Assembly: GCA_018648445.1 (NCBI GenBank)
Contig: JABGRG010000001.1
Span: forward strand, 1-64,000
DNA: 64,000 nt
Direction: 5' to 3'
Source: Rhodospirillales bacterium
GTDB taxonomy: Bacteria; Pseudomonadota; Alphaproteobacteria; Rhodospirillales_A; JACZKS01
Shown here: one piece after another, positions 6,736 to 16,709 of the stretch
How positions within the stretch are numbered: the first letter of the stretch is position 1
Layout: every line of letters starts with the position of its first letter
Translations under genes and position numbers: made by a program
Notes under the pieces: model-generated
Databases searched by the model: none
Seen by the model: the letters and a program-made list of their open reading frames with translations, nothing else
What the model was told of the DNA's origin: nothing

Positions 6736-8757
6736 ATGGCAAAAAAAACGTTTGGGATGTCGGGTCCGGGCTCGATAAAGGCGAGCTTGGGCAATCAAGC
6801 TTTCCTTGGCAAGAGCCTGTTGGGGCCAGCTCCCGCCGAGACCAGGGCGGCGTTCGCCGAAGCAGTTCGTTTCCACCGCGAGGGACGCCTGAAAGACGCC
6901 GAGACCCGAGCCCGCCAGGTGCTCGCGAGGGAGCCCGATCACCCTGACGCCGCCTATCTGCTCGGCCTTGTCGCCATGCGAACGGGCCACGTGGAGGAGG
7001 CCATCGGTTTGATTGCCAAGGCCATCGAAGGAAAACGGGGCGTTGCCGAGTTCCATGTCAATCTGGGCGGTGCCCTGCTGGCGTCGGGTAGGGTTGAAAG
7101 CGCCATTCAAAGCCTGAGAACCGCCATTGATATAGACCCCGAGACGGCCGGCGCACGGCTTCACTTGGGCGCCGCCCTGCTGCAACGAGGCGAGCTTGAC
7201 GAAGCGGTTCCGCTCCTTCGGGAAGCTGCGCGCTTGGCGGCCGGGCACGCGGGCGCTCGCATGAACCTTGGAAGCGCGCTAATGGAGCTTGGCGAGAGCG
7301 AAGCCGCGCTGGCTGAGTTCGATGCCGCGCTGGCCATCGGGGCGGACGGCGCACCCTTGCATTTCAATCGTGCGCGGCTGCTGGACCGCCTGGGACGCGA
7401 GCGTGAGGCCGTCGCCGCCTTTGAACGCTCCATTGAACTGGACGATAGCCTGGCCCCGGCCCACAACGATTTGGCCCGCGTCCTCAACCGCCGCGGCCGT
7501 CGTGAAGAAGCGGAAATTCACGCCCGTAAAGCCATTTCCCTGGCGCCGAAGAACCCTGACTTCCGACTGAATTATGGTGACATCCTGGTCGCGTTGGGAC
7601 GATCCAGCGAAGCCCTGACCTGTTTCGAGAGCTTGGAGCAGGAATTCCCCGAACTTGCCCAAGCCTACCTGCGGCACGCGAAGGTGTTTCAGGATAGGGG
7701 CGACCTCGAACGCGCGCGCGGCGTTATCGACACCCTGCGCCACATCGACCCCAACATGGCCCTTGTCTTCCACCGTCTTGCGGCAGACCCAGGCGTGAAC
7801 TTCACAGACGACGAATTGGCGGAAATCGCATCATTCGTTGAAAATGACCAATCAGATGAAACCGTCGTCGCCGAGCTGTGTTTCGATATGGGCGGCGTTT
7901 TGGAGCGGCGCGGACGATACGACGACGCTTTCCCGTACTACGTTCGCGCCAACAAAATCGTCAATGCGGCCTGCGACTACGACCCGCAATCGGTCCGTGA
8001 AACCACCACTCGCCTCATATCCACTTTCGATGCGGACTTTTTCGAGGCCCGCCGGAAGGATGGCATGGCCGATGATCGGCCCGTCTTTATTGTTGGCATG
8101 CCCTGTTCGGGAACGGAACGGATCGAGGAGATCATTGCGCGCCACCGCTGGGCGGGAAACGCCGGGGAAACGAAAGACTTTGCGATATTGGAACGTGAGT
8201 TGCCGGAAATGCTGGGCAGCGAAGGTTTGCAATATCCCGCCTGCGTCGATCAGCTGGATCGGAATAAGGTGCAACGTTTGGCTGGTATTTATTTAAACCG
8301 AATGTCGCGAACATTCCCGCAGTACCGGCGGTTCATCGATGCGACGCCCGATAATTTCCGGCGCTTGGGTCTGATCGCATTTTTGTTCCCGCGCGCGCGA
8401 ATTATTCATTGCCGACGCAGCCCGATGGAAATCTGCTTTTCGATTTTCGCACAGGGGTTCGACGCGGGTCATGCATATGCCTATGACATGGATAATCTTT
8501 CCCATTTTTTTGGGGAATATCAGCGCTTGATGGATCATTGGCGGCAGGTATGCCCGACTCCCGTTCTTGATGTGGCGTACGAGGAATTGGTTGCCCATCC
8601 GGAAGAAAATACCCGGCAAATGCTGGATTTCTGCGGCCTGGATGAGGACGACGACTGCTTTGCGTTCGGTCAAGCCGAGACTTCGGGAAGTGCTTATGCG
8701 CCGTCACGATGGAAGCCCTTCGAAGGCCAACTTCAACGTCTGAAAAAGGCGCTTTAG
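6736..8757 (+). CDS. TPR-repeat sulfotransferase-family protein
   Basis: The 673-residue protein is modular. Roughly residues 35-370 form about ten tetratricopeptide repeats, with recurring patterns such as PDAAYLLGLVAMRTG and FRLNYGDILVALGR. Residues 445-670 resemble a sulfotransferase: PVFIVGMPCSGTERIEEII is the phosphosulfate-binding loop, FIDATPDNFRRLG the following strand and helix, and ARIIHCRRSPMEICFS the 3'-phosphate loop. Such proteins may transfer sulfate from PAPS to proteins or glycans. The loop is altered: family members usually have PRSGTT where this one has PCSGTE, so catalysis is uncertain. No signal peptide is seen. Confidence 0.82.
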   Translation: MAKKTFGMSGPGSIKASLGNQAFLGKSLLGPAPAETRAAFAEAVRFHREGRLKDAETRARQVLAREPDHPDAAYLLGLVAMRTGHVEEAIGLIAKAIEGKRGVAEFHVNLGGALLASGRVESAIQSLRTAIDIDPETAGARLHLGAALLQRGELDEAVPLLREAARLAAGHAGARMNLGSALMELGESEAALAEFDAALAIGADGAPLHFNRARLLDRLGREREAVAAFERSIELDDSLAPAHNDLARVLNRRGRREEAEIHARKAISLAPKNPDFRLNYGDILVALGRSSEALTCFESLEQEFPELAQAYLRHAKVFQDRGDLERARGVIDTLRHIDPNMALVFHRLAADPGVNFTDDELAEIASFVENDQSDETVVAELCFDMGGVLERRGRYDDAFPYYVRANKIVNAACDYDPQSVRETTTRLISTFDADFFEARRKDGMADDRPVFIVGMPCSGTERIEEIIARHRWAGNAGETKDFAILERELPEMLGSEGLQYPACVDQLDRNKVQRLAGIYLNRMSRTFPQYRRFIDATPDNFRRLGLIAFLFPRARIIHCRRSPMEICFSIFAQGFDAGHAYAYDMDNLSHFFGEYQRLMDHWRQVCPTPVLDVAYEELVAHPEENTRQMLDFCGLDEDDDCFAFGQAETSGSAYAPSRWKPFEGQLQRLKKAL

Positions 8758-8867
8758 CGGCCTCCGCGCAACAATTTGTTTTGACCAGCCTGGAATCCGC
8801 GCGCTTTCTCTGTGTGGCAAAAAAAGCACGCGTTGTTAAAAATGTTACACAGAGGTCCTCGAAACTG

Positions 8868-8896
8868 TTGCCAATGAAGGGTTTTCGCGGTTTTAT
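8868..8896 (+). promoter_or_regulatory. Candidate promoter for the porin gene
   Basis: TTGCCA at 8868-8873 and TTTTAT at 8891-8896 are 17 bases apart in the 253-base gap before the porin. This would give a leader of about 110 bases. The match is moderate and other weak elements exist in the gap. Confidence 0.35.
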
Positions 8897-9010
8897 GCCT
8901 GCGGTTTCTTCGTGGACACCTGAAATGGTCATCAAGATCAGGATTGGGGACGCGGAGAATTCAGGGGTAAACAAGGGGCTGAAATCAGCCTGAAACTTTA
9001 AGGATAGAGA

Positions 9011-10114
9011 ATGATGAAAAAGATTCTTCTTGGAACGACCGCCATCGTCGGTACCGCCCTTTTGGTCGGCCCGGCCCTCGCCGAAGCCCCCAAGCTGGGC
9101 ATGTCCGGTAACGTGAAATTCGAAGCCTCCTTCGTCGATCAGGACCCGGTCTCCGCGACGGCGTCGGCCTACACCCGTGGTTACAAGTTCTCCGTCGATG
9201 ATGCGGAAATCGTCTTCAAAGCCAGCTCGACCGCCGACAACGGCCTCGAGTACGGCGCGAAGATCGAGTACGAATTCGAAGCGGGCTCCACCGACGAAGC
9301 CATGATCTGGCTCGAAGGCGACTGGGGCACTCTGAACCTCGGCAACGAAGACGGCGCCGAAGACGCCATGAAAGTTGGCGGTTACAGCCTTCTGACCGCC
9401 GCCGGCGGTTACGACGGTGAAAACTTCTTCACCAACAGCTCGGGCGCCATCACCGGTCCGTCCTTCACGGGCGACTCCAGCGACGCCAACAAGATCACCT
9501 ACTACAGCCCGTCCATGAGCGGCTTCCGTGTGGGCGCCAGCTTCACCCCGGATACGGGTGCCAACTTTGACGATCAGCTGTCCGACGACGACGGCGACCA
9601 AGAGACCCATTTCGGCGTTGGCGCCGAATATAAGGGCGACTTTGATCAAGTTGGTGTGCAGGCCAGTGTCCGTTACATCGCGGCCGCTTACGAATCCAAT
9701 GATGACGACGGTGCGACCACCGAACAGAACGACGTCAGCAGCATTGGCCTCGGCGCCAAGGTTACTTTCGGCGACTTCGCGGTTGCAGCCGGTTATCACA
9801 ACAACGGCGACAGCGGCATCACCCAGGCCAACGATACCCTCGGCCTCGATGCCGGCGAATGGTACGACGTTGCGGCTTCGTACTCTGCTGGTGCGATTAA
9901 GGTCGCTGCTGGTTACTTCCACTCTGAAATCCAGAATGCGGCGACGACCAGCGCCGAAGCCGACATGTTCACGGTTGGTGGTAACTACAATGTGGCCGAC
10001 GGCCTCGACGTTTACGGCGAATTCAACTACGTCGAACTCGAAGACGGCACCACTGCCACGCTTAACGATAACGAAGTCACCACGGTTATCGTTGGCACGA
10101 AAGTCAGCTTCTAA
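9011..10114 (+). CDS. Outer-membrane porin
   Basis: The 367-residue protein starts with a Sec signal peptide (MMKKILLGTTAIVGTALLVG) and a probable cleavage after PALA. The mature part is acidic and glycine-, alanine- and threonine-rich with alternating hydrophobic strands, for example YGAKIEYEFEAGS and FRVGASFTPDTG, and it ends in an aromatic residue (VGTKVSF), the usual C-terminal signature of beta-barrel proteins for BAM recognition. Length and composition fit a general 16-stranded porin for small-solute diffusion. Two ATGs are adjacent (9011 and 9014). A strong terminator follows directly, so it is probably a monocistronic, highly expressed unit. Substrate specificity cannot be read. Confidence 0.88.
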   Translation: MMKKILLGTTAIVGTALLVGPALAEAPKLGMSGNVKFEASFVDQDPVSATASAYTRGYKFSVDDAEIVFKASSTADNGLEYGAKIEYEFEAGSTDEAMIWLEGDWGTLNLGNEDGAEDAMKVGGYSLLTAAGGYDGENFFTNSSGAITGPSFTGDSSDANKITYYSPSMSGFRVGASFTPDTGANFDDQLSDDDGDQETHFGVGAEYKGDFDQVGVQASVRYIAAAYESNDDDGATTEQNDVSSIGLGAKVTFGDFAVAAGYHNNGDSGITQANDTLGLDAGEWYDVAASYSAGAIKVAAGYFHSEIQNAATTSAEADMFTVGGNYNVADGLDVYGEFNYVELEDGTTATLNDNEVTTVIVGTKVSF

Positions 10115-10143
10115 GCAGAATTCCTGACTTAGTTGTTGGGGAG

Positions 10144-10177
10144 GGGCGGCGCATTGGCGTCGCCCTTTCTTTTTTTT
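10144..10177 (+). terminator. Rho-independent terminator of the porin gene
   Basis: GGGCGGCGC at 10144-10152 pairs with GCGTCGCCC at 10157-10165 with one wobble pair and a four-base loop. It is followed by a T-rich tract up to 10177. It lies 30 bases after the porin stop codon. Confidence 0.9.
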
Positions 10178-10239
10178 GCGCCGAATTCCGCGCGTAAAGC
10201 GCTGGAAGTTGGAAAACGATTTCGAGTATAGTCGCGCCC

Positions 10240-10782
10240 ATGAAACGATTAATTACAAAATTGGCTCTACTGGCTGCGGCGCTGGCCGTGGTCGGCGTTA
10301 CGGCCTCCTGTTCGGGCGTCAAGACCGAGCGCACCACTCAGGAAAGCATCGAGACCGTCGAAGAAAAGCGTAAACGGGCGGGCGGTAAGCTTTTTGGCGA
10401 TGACGCGCTTACCCTCGGCGGGCCCGAGAGACCTGCCGACGGGGCGGGCGGCGGTGGCATCGGGGTGAATTCGTATTTGTGGCGCGCGTCGCTGGATACG
10501 GTTCTGTTTATGCCGGTGAATTCGGCCGATCCCTTTGGCGGCGTTATCATCACCGACTGGCATACGCCACAGGACGCTCCCCCGGAAGAACGCTTCAAGC
10601 TGAACATTTATATTCTCGGGCGCGCCCTTCGGGCCGACGGCGTAAGGGTGGCGGTTTTCAGGCAGGTCAAAGACGGGCCGTCGTGGCGCGACGCGCGGGT
10701 ATCCGGAGATGTCGGCACCAAGATCGAAGACGCGATTTTGATGAAGGCACGGCAACTGCGGCACGAGACGCTGGATCAATAG
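10240..10782 (+). CDS. DUF3576 lipoprotein
   Basis: The 180-residue product has a lipoprotein signal: a basic start MKRLITK, a hydrophobic core and the lipobox TASC, with Cys24 as the lipidated residue. The mature region contains [33 protein letters not shown], which I recognise as DUF3576, a family of alphaproteobacterial envelope lipoproteins usually encoded next to leuS and lptE. The same neighbourhood is present here, leuS beginning about 50 bases downstream. An outer-membrane assembly role is plausible from context but unproven. Confidence 0.85.
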   Translation: MKRLITKLALLAAALAVVGVTASCSGVKTERTTQESIETVEEKRKRAGGKLFGDDALTLGGPERPADGAGGGGIGVNSYLWRASLDTVLFMPVNSADPFGGVIITDWHTPQDAPPEERFKLNIYILGRALRADGVRVAVFRQVKDGPSWRDARVSGDVGTKIEDAILMKARQLRHETLDQ

Positions 10783-10832
10783 CCCGTACAGACCACCCCA
10801 TCCAAACACTCCCTGCACGTGAAGAAGAGATG

Positions 10833-13397
10833 ATGGCTCGCTATAATTTCAAAAAAACAGAAGCGAAGTGGCAGAAAACGTGGGACGAGCACGGTTGTTT
10901 CGAGGTTTCCGAAGACCCGTCCAGACCCAAATATTACGTGCTGGAAATGTTTCCGTATCCGTCCGGGCGCATTCACATGGGCCATGTGCGCAATTACACG
11001 CTGGGCGATTTGGTCGCTCGCTACAAACGGGCGCGCGGGTTCAACGTGTTGCACCCCATGGGGTGGGACGCCTTTGGTCTTCCGGCGGAAAACGCCGCCA
11101 TTCAGAATAACGTTCCACCCGCCCAATGGACCCGGCACAATATTGCGACCATGCGCGAACAACTAAAAAGCATGGGCCTTTCCTATGACTGGTCGCGCGA
11201 ACTGGCCACCTGCGATCCCGAGTACTACCGCCACGAACAAAAGATGTTTCTCGATTTTCTGAAGGCGGGCCTCGCTTACCGCCGGGAATCGTGGGTCAAT
11301 TGGGACCCGGTGGAGCAAACGGTTCTGGCCAACGAGCAGGTGATTGACGGCAAGGGCTGGCGTTCGGGCGAACCGGTTGAGAAGCGGCAGCTGAGCCAAT
11401 GGTTTCTGCGCATCACGCATTATGCCGACGACCTTCTGGACGCCCTGAAGGATTTGGAGCGCTGGCCTGATCGGGTCCGCCTGATGCAGGAAAACTGGAT
11501 CGGTCGGTCCGAAGGCGCGCGAATGTTCTTCGAACTAAAAGACCGGGATGACCGGCTGGAGGTTTATACCACCCGCCAGGACACCATTTTTGGCGCGTCT
11601 TTCTGCGCCATCGCCGCCAACCATCCGATCGCGCGGGAACTGGCCACGGATAATCCGGCGCTGGCCGAGTTTATTGCCGAATGTAACCGCCTGGGCACCA
11701 GTGAGGTGGCCATCGAGACCGCTGAAAAGCTGGGGTTCGATACCGGCATCAAAGCCCTGCATCCGTTTGAGGATGGCAAGGAGTTGCCCATTTTCGTTGC
11801 CAATTTCGTATTGATGGAATATGGCACCGGGGCCATTTTCGGCTGCCCCGGTCACGACCAGCGGGATCTGGACTTCGCTCGCAAATATGGTTTGGATGTG
11901 GTTCCGGTTGTTGCCCCGGAAGGAACGAAGGCCGCCGATTTCGTCATTGAAAACGAGGCCTACACGGGCGAAGGGCTGCATATCAATTCGTCGTTTCTGG
12001 ATGGCACGACCATTGAGGCGGCCAAGGATGAAATTGCCGCCCGCCTTAAAGCCAAGGATGCGGGCGAAAAAGCCATCAACTATCGGTTGCGTGACTGGGG
12101 TGTTTCCCGGCAGCGCTATTGGGGCTGCCCCATTCCCATCATTCACTGCGACGATTGTGGGGCGGTTCCTGTCCCCGAGGCGGATCTTCCGGTGGTCCTT
12201 CCCGAAGATGTTACCGTCGACGGCCAGGGTAACGCACTGGATACGCACCCCGCGTGGAAACATGTGGATTGCCCGCAGTGCGGGAAGGCGGCGGTGCGCG
12301 AAACCGATACGTTTGACACTTTTTTTGAATCGTCATGGTATTTTGACCGGTTTTGCTCCACCCGCAGCGACACCGCCTTTGCGCGCAACGCGGTGGACTA
12401 TTGGATGCCGGTGGATCAGTACATCGGTGGCATCGAACACGCCGTTCTCCATTTACTGTATTCGCGCTTTTTCACTCGCGCGCTGAAGGATTGCGGCTAT
12501 CTATCAGCCGCGGAGCCCTTCGCTGGGTTGATGACCCAAGGCATGGTTTGCCACCAGACCTTCCGCGACGAAGCGGGGGGGTGGGTTCTGCCCACGGATG
12601 TACGGGTCGCCGACGATGGTTCGGCGGTTCATGCGACGACCGGCGAGGCAATCGCCGTGGGGCGCTCGGAAAAGATGAGCAAGTCCAAGCGCAACGTGGT
12701 TGATCCGGAGGAAATACTCGCATCCTATGGAGCGGACACGGCGCGCTTGTTCATGCTTTCCGACAGCCCGCCCAAACACGACCTGGATTGGACCGATGCG
12801 GGCGTTGACGGGGCCTGGCGGTATATCAATCGGCTGTGGCGTCTGATTGGCGAGCCGGCTTCGGAGATTTGTCCGTGTGATTCGCCTGAGCCAAATTCGA
12901 TTTCGGCGCCGGCCGAGAGCATTCGCCGCGCCGTTCACAAAACAATCGCCGCAGTGTCGGACGACCTTGAGCGCTTCCATTTTAATAAAGCGGTTGCCCG
13001 CATTCGCGAGCTGACCAACCAACTGGAATCGTTTGATTCGGACAAGGACGGTGGCCCTTGGGTCATGCGCTTTGGCTGCGAGTCGGTGGTGAAACTGATC
13101 GGTCCGATGATGCCGCATTTAGCGGAGGAATTATGGCAACGGCTGGGCCACCAAGGCCTGTTGGTCGACGCCGGCTGGCCAGAATTTGATTCCGCTTTTC
13201 TTGAGGAAACGAGTGTCACGATTGCCGTTCAGGTGAATGGCAAACTTCGTGGTACCATAGATGTCCCGAAAGACTCGGTTAAGGGCGACGTCGAGACAGC
13301 AGCGCTGGCCCTTTCCAATGTTGTCTCGGCTATGAGTGGGAAGACACCGAGAAAAGTGATCGTCGTTCCCAATAGGATTGTCAATGTGGTGGTATAG
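10833..13397 (+). CDS. leuS: Leucyl-tRNA synthetase
   Basis: The 854-residue class I synthetase charges tRNA-Leu. The HIGH-type motif is HMGH in [15 protein letters not shown] at about residue 47, and the KMSKS motif occurs as EKMSKSKRN at about residue 613. Between them lies the editing domain ([12 protein letters not shown] and [16 protein letters not shown]). The anticodon-binding domain follows, and the C-terminal segment ends [12 protein letters not shown] and [18 protein letters not shown]. Length is normal for bacterial LeuRS. Two ATGs are adjacent at 10830 and 10833; the second sits better relative to the purine-rich GAAGAAG. The open frame continues upstream through the DUF3576 gene, but that extension is not family sequence. 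Confidence 0.97.
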   Translation: MARYNFKKTEAKWQKTWDEHGCFEVSEDPSRPKYYVLEMFPYPSGRIHMGHVRNYTLGDLVARYKRARGFNVLHPMGWDAFGLPAENAAIQNNVPPAQWTRHNIATMREQLKSMGLSYDWSRELATCDPEYYRHEQKMFLDFLKAGLAYRRESWVNWDPVEQTVLANEQVIDGKGWRSGEPVEKRQLSQWFLRITHYADDLLDALKDLERWPDRVRLMQENWIGRSEGARMFFELKDRDDRLEVYTTRQDTIFGASFCAIAANHPIARELATDNPALAEFIAECNRLGTSEVAIETAEKLGFDTGIKALHPFEDGKELPIFVANFVLMEYGTGAIFGCPGHDQRDLDFARKYGLDVVPVVAPEGTKAADFVIENEAYTGEGLHINSSFLDGTTIEAAKDEIAARLKAKDAGEKAINYRLRDWGVSRQRYWGCPIPIIHCDDCGAVPVPEADLPVVLPEDVTVDGQGNALDTHPAWKHVDCPQCGKAAVRETDTFDTFFESSWYFDRFCSTRSDTAFARNAVDYWMPVDQYIGGIEHAVLHLLYSRFFTRALKDCGYLSAAEPFAGLMTQGMVCHQTFRDEAGGWVLPTDVRVADDGSAVHATTGEAIAVGRSEKMSKSKRNVVDPEEILASYGADTARLFMLSDSPPKHDLDWTDAGVDGAWRYINRLWRLIGEPASEICPCDSPEPNSISAPAESIRRAVHKTIAAVSDDLERFHFNKAVARIRELTNQLESFDSDKDGGPWVMRFGCESVVKLIGPMMPHLAEELWQRLGHQGLLVDAGWPEFDSAFLEETSVTIAVQVNGKLRGTIDVPKDSVKGDVETAALALSNVVSAMSGKTPRKVIVVPNRIVNVVV

Positions 13398-13908
13398 AAT
13401 CGCTACGGGTCTGGTGGCAGCGGCAATGGTCGCCGCTTGTGGATTTCAACCGCTTTATGTGGGAGGCAAATCCGGCCCCATTGCCACGGAGTTGGGGTCC
13501 ATTAAAATTGATCGTATTGCGGACCGCATGGGGCAACAGTTGCGCAATGAGTTACTGGATAAGTTAACTCCCTATGGCCAGCAAGCGTCGGCGAAATACG
13601 GGCTTAAGGTAACTGTGAGCGAGGGCCGTTCCGGGCTTGCCGTAAAGAAAAGCGAGATTGCGACTCGGGCCAATCTTCAAGTCAACGCGACTTTTTTCTT
13701 AACTGACCGCGCCTCCGCTCGCAGGCTTTTTAGTGGCACCAGTCGGTCCGTTGCGAGCTTCAATATTTTAAGTTCAAGTTTCTCGTCTCTGATCACGGAA
13801 AAGGACGCTCGGGACCGTGCCATTCGCGAAGTGGCCAGCGATATTCAGAGTCGCCTTTCCGCCTATTTTCAGCTTTCTCCCGAAGCAAGACGCCAAGCGT
13901 TGCCGTGA
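13384..13908 (+). CDS. lptE: LPS-assembly lipoprotein LptE
   Basis: The 174-residue protein starts inside the 3' end of leuS. It has a short signal with lipobox AAAMVAAC directly followed by GFQPLYV, the hallmark start of mature LptE. The remainder ([20 protein letters not shown] and [20 protein letters not shown]) fits the family. LptE plugs the LptD barrel in the outer membrane and assists LPS export. A TTG six bases upstream is an alternative start. It is translationally coupled to leuS and holA. Confidence 0.9.
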   Translation: MWWYRIATGLVAAAMVAACGFQPLYVGGKSGPIATELGSIKIDRIADRMGQQLRNELLDKLTPYGQQASAKYGLKVTVSEGRSGLAVKKSEIATRANLQVNATFFLTDRASARRLFSGTSRSVASFNILSSSFSSLITEKDARDRAIREVASDIQSRLSAYFQLSPEARRQALP

Positions 13909-14936
13909 AGATCACCGGGGCCAGGATCGAAGCATTCCTGCGGAACCCGGATCCGAAAAGCGTTGCTGTCCTTGTGTTTGGTCCTGACCGGGGACTCGTT
14001 CGCGAACGTGGGGCGACCATTGCCCGCGCGGTGGTCGATGATCCGGCGGACCCTTTCCGGGTGGTTGAACTTTCGGGCGGCAGCCTGAAGTCCGACCCGG
14101 CGCGGTTGGGGGACGAGGCGGCGGCGGTTCCTTTCGGCGGTGGCCGGAAATTGATCCGGATTTCTGAAGTGGGGGATGATCTCACCCAGGTGTTTTCTGC
14201 CTTTCTGGAGCTGGCGCGAAACGATGGAGCGTTCGTTCTGGTTCAAGCGGCGGAACTTTCCGGTCGCTCGAAACTGCGAAAGTTGTTTGAGGGAGCGAAA
14301 AACGCTGGCGCCATAGCGTGTTATGCCGATGATGCGCGAAACCTCCGGGGCGTGATTGCCGAGACCTTGAAGGGGCACGGGCTAACCGCGACCCGGGATG
14401 CCATGGCGTTCCTTGCCGAAAACCTCGGGTCCGACCGCGAGGTTACCCGGGCGGAGCTTGACAAACTGGCCCTTTACAAGGGGGACCCGGGCGAGATTTC
14501 CCTGGATGACGCGATCGCCTGTGTGGGCGATAGCGGGGCGACATCGCTTGACGCGGTGGTCTTCGCGACGGGCGAAGGCGACGCCCGGGGACTGGAAAGT
14601 GCTTTGCGCCGGGTGTGGGGCGAGGGCGCGTCGCCGGTCTCCGTTCTTCGGGTCGTAACGCGTCATTTCCAACGGTTGCACTTTGTCGCGGCCCAGATGG
14701 CGGGGGGGCGGACCCTTGATCAGTCCGTTTCGAGCCTTCGGCCGCCGGTTATTTTCTTGCGGGCGGGTTCTTTTAAGAATCAGGCGCGAGCGTGGACGCC
14801 CGACCGGCTGGCGCGCGCTATGGAATTGCTGCTTGGGGCGGAAATTGATTGTAAATCGACGGGCATTCCCAGCGAGGCCGTTTGCAGCCGCGCGCTTCTT
14901 CGGATTGCCCAGGCTGGGGCGTCCAGACGGCGTTAA
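13905..14936 (+). CDS. holA: DNA polymerase III delta subunit
   Basis: The 343-residue protein is the clamp-loader subunit that opens the beta sliding clamp. Family patterns include VLVFGPDRGLVRERG near the start, FGGGRKLIRI at about residue 75, and LSGRSKLRKLFE, a non-functional AAA+ fold typical of delta. A helical C-terminal domain follows, with VLRVVTRHFQRLHFVAAQM. The start is GTG and overlaps the lptE stop by four bases (GTGA). leuS-lptE-holA is a recurrent alphaproteobacterial operon. Confidence 0.93.
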   Translation: MKITGARIEAFLRNPDPKSVAVLVFGPDRGLVRERGATIARAVVDDPADPFRVVELSGGSLKSDPARLGDEAAAVPFGGGRKLIRISEVGDDLTQVFSAFLELARNDGAFVLVQAAELSGRSKLRKLFEGAKNAGAIACYADDARNLRGVIAETLKGHGLTATRDAMAFLAENLGSDREVTRAELDKLALYKGDPGEISLDDAIACVGDSGATSLDAVVFATGEGDARGLESALRRVWGEGASPVSVLRVVTRHFQRLHFVAAQMAGGRTLDQSVSSLRPPVIFLRAGSFKNQARAWTPDRLARAMELLLGAEIDCKSTGIPSEAVCSRALLRIAQAGASRRR

Positions 14937-14996
14937 CCGCGATAATTTTCGCGCTCAACTGAATTGGCACTCAGCACTTCCGAAAAAAGACGGGGG

Positions 14997-16709
14997 CTAT
15001 TCCTCGGCGGCCGGATCCTTCGGGTCTAGGGGATCCTCGTCGTCGTCGATCAGAAAATCATCGGCTGATAGGTCGCCTGTCGGGGTGCCATCGGTTGGGA
15101 TGTCGTTAAGACCCAGTCCTTCGGCGATGCCCGAGAGCAAGGCCGCGGCGTCCGCTTCCGAAAGCTCGACGGCGAAGTCGTCGTCGGGCAGATCGTCTTC
15201 GTCACCTTCGGGCGCTCCGTCTGGTGAAAGGGGATTCTCCTCGGCAACGTCCGCATCCCCGGATTGTTCTTCGGCAACGGGCATTTCATCCGCAGGATCG
15301 GCATCGGAGGTTTCGCCGTCCGATAGTTCCGCGTCAGCAAGCATTTTGTCGATCTCGTCAGCGTCCGGTGAAATTGCGGCCGACTCATCAATTTCCTCGG
15401 GAGCGTCAGCGCCGGGTTCGGCGTCGGTTCCTGGCGTTGAGTCACTCGCGGCGGTATCATTGATTTCCGGGGCATCGGCAATGTCGGCTGTTATTTGGTC
15501 GATGGCGTCGGCGTCAAATTCATCGGCATTGGCCAGAATATCGTCGATGGCTTGGGATGTCGCCGCATAGGCCTCTTCGCGATCGTCGGGCGAACCGGCT
15601 TCGCCTTTTCCCTTGTCGGCGAGAATATTGGCGATTGCGGCCGAGGTATCGGCAAAGCTAAGGGATGCACCATCCTCGGAATAGAATTCCAAAGCCTCGT
15701 CCGCAGCCTCCAGCGCGGCCGCGTCATCCACGGCGCCGTCCTCGCCATCAATTTCCCGGGGTTCCTCGCCGGGTTCTCCGTCCGCTCCGGTCCACACGCC
15801 GCCGCCGTCAGCCCCTTCGAGGTTCATGTTGAACGTGCCAAGGGCACCCTGGCTTAAGCGGAACAATATATCGTCCAACTGCTCAAGCGACTGATATTGG
15901 ATGGTCATGGTTCCACGATCGCCACGAAACGCGATGCCGACTTTCAAGCCGAGCATGTTGGCCAGTTCGTTTTCCAAGGCCACGGTGTCGGCGTCTTTTG
16001 CCGGCTCGGCGCGCGGGCGGGCGGGCCGCTGTTCCTTTTGGACGAGCTTTTCCGTTTGACGGACGTTGAGACCGCGGCGGGCCACGGCGCGGGCCAAAGC
16101 CGCCGGGTCGTCCGCGTTAAGCAGCGCGCGTGCGTGTCCGGCGGTCAGCGCACCTTGTTCGATCATGCTTTTGACCGGATCGGGTAGATTCAGAAGCCGC
16201 ATTGTATTGGCGACGTGGCTGCGGCTTTTGCCAAGCGATGCCGCCAACTCGGCCTGGGTATAGGCGAATTCGTCCTTGAGGCGCTGAAAACCGTGGGCTT
16301 CGTCCAGGGCCGAAAGATCTTCGCGCTGCAGATTTTCAATGAGCGCGATTTCAAGCGCTTCGCTGTCTTCCAGCTGCTTGAGGATAACCGGGACCTCGTG
16401 AACCTGCGCCAATTGCGCGGCGCGCCAGCGGCGTTCGCCGGCGATGATCTCGTATCGGTCCGGGGCGGCCGGGTCGGCTCTGACCAGGAGGGGCTGGAGC
16501 ACACCCTTGTCGGCGATGGACTGGGCCAACTCGCGCAAGGGTTCGTCGTCCACCGTCTGGCGGGGCTGGAAGCGGCCCGGCGTCAGGAATTCGACAGGGA
16601 GCCGCCTGATCTCATGGGGCCCTTGTGCAACTGCATCGGTCCCGTCTTCTTCGCCAAGAAGAGCGGAAAGCCCGCGTCCGAGATTTCTTTTCTTGCCTTC
16701 GTTGGCCAT
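14997..16709 (-). CDS. parB: Chromosome-partitioning protein ParB with a long acidic C-terminal extension
   Basis: The protein is 570 residues, about twice the usual ParB length. Residues 1-295 are a complete ParB: the N-terminal RNLGRGLSALLGE, the CTPase motifs GERRWRAA (91-98) and ENLQRED (126-132), the helix-turn-helix TQAELAASLGKSRSHVANTMRLLNL (151-175) and a C-terminal dimerisation domain ending LGTFNMNLE near 298. Residues 300-570 are extremely acidic and low in complexity. They carry repeated short hydrophobic motifs: AIANILADK (358-366), AIDDILANA (387-395) and EIDKMLADA (452-460). The ATG shares one base with the parA stop. Earlier in-frame codons lie inside parA and were rejected. 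Confidence 0.95.
   Translation of the reverse strand: MANEGKKRNLGRGLSALLGEEDGTDAVAQGPHEIRRLPVEFLTPGRFQPRQTVDDEPLRELAQSIADKGVLQPLLVRADPAAPDRYEIIAGERRWRAAQLAQVHEVPVILKQLEDSEALEIALIENLQREDLSALDEAHGFQRLKDEFAYTQAELAASLGKSRSHVANTMRLLNLPDPVKSMIEQGALTAGHARALLNADDPAALARAVARRGLNVRQTEKLVQKEQRPARPRAEPAKDADTVALENELANMLGLKVGIAFRGDRGTMTIQYQSLEQLDDILFRLSQGALGTFNMNLEGADGGGVWTGADGEPGEEPREIDGEDGAVDDAAALEAADEALEFYSEDGASLSFADTSAAIANILADKGKGEAGSPDDREEAYAATSQAIDDILANADEFDADAIDQITADIADAPEINDTAASDSTPGTDAEPGADAPEEIDESAAISPDADEIDKMLADAELSDGETSDADPADEMPVAEEQSGDADVAEENPLSPDGAPEGDEDDLPDDDFAVELSEADAAALLSGIAEGLGLNDIPTDGTPTGDLSADDFLIDDDEDPLDPKDPAAEE

Noticed and set aside
8402..9922. 506-residue open frame antisense to the porin and sulfotransferase genes
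   Set aside because: Repetitive, low-complexity product typical of the reverse strand of a GC-rich gene; the porin and sulfotransferase have clear features.
10479..10829. N-terminal extension of leuS overlapping the DUF3576 gene
   Set aside because: The extension is out of family with LeuS and covers a well-supported lipoprotein gene in another frame.
14683..15570. Serine-rich 295-residue frame antisense to the ParB tail
   Set aside because: It is the mirror of the acidic ParB tail codons; no start signal or domain.
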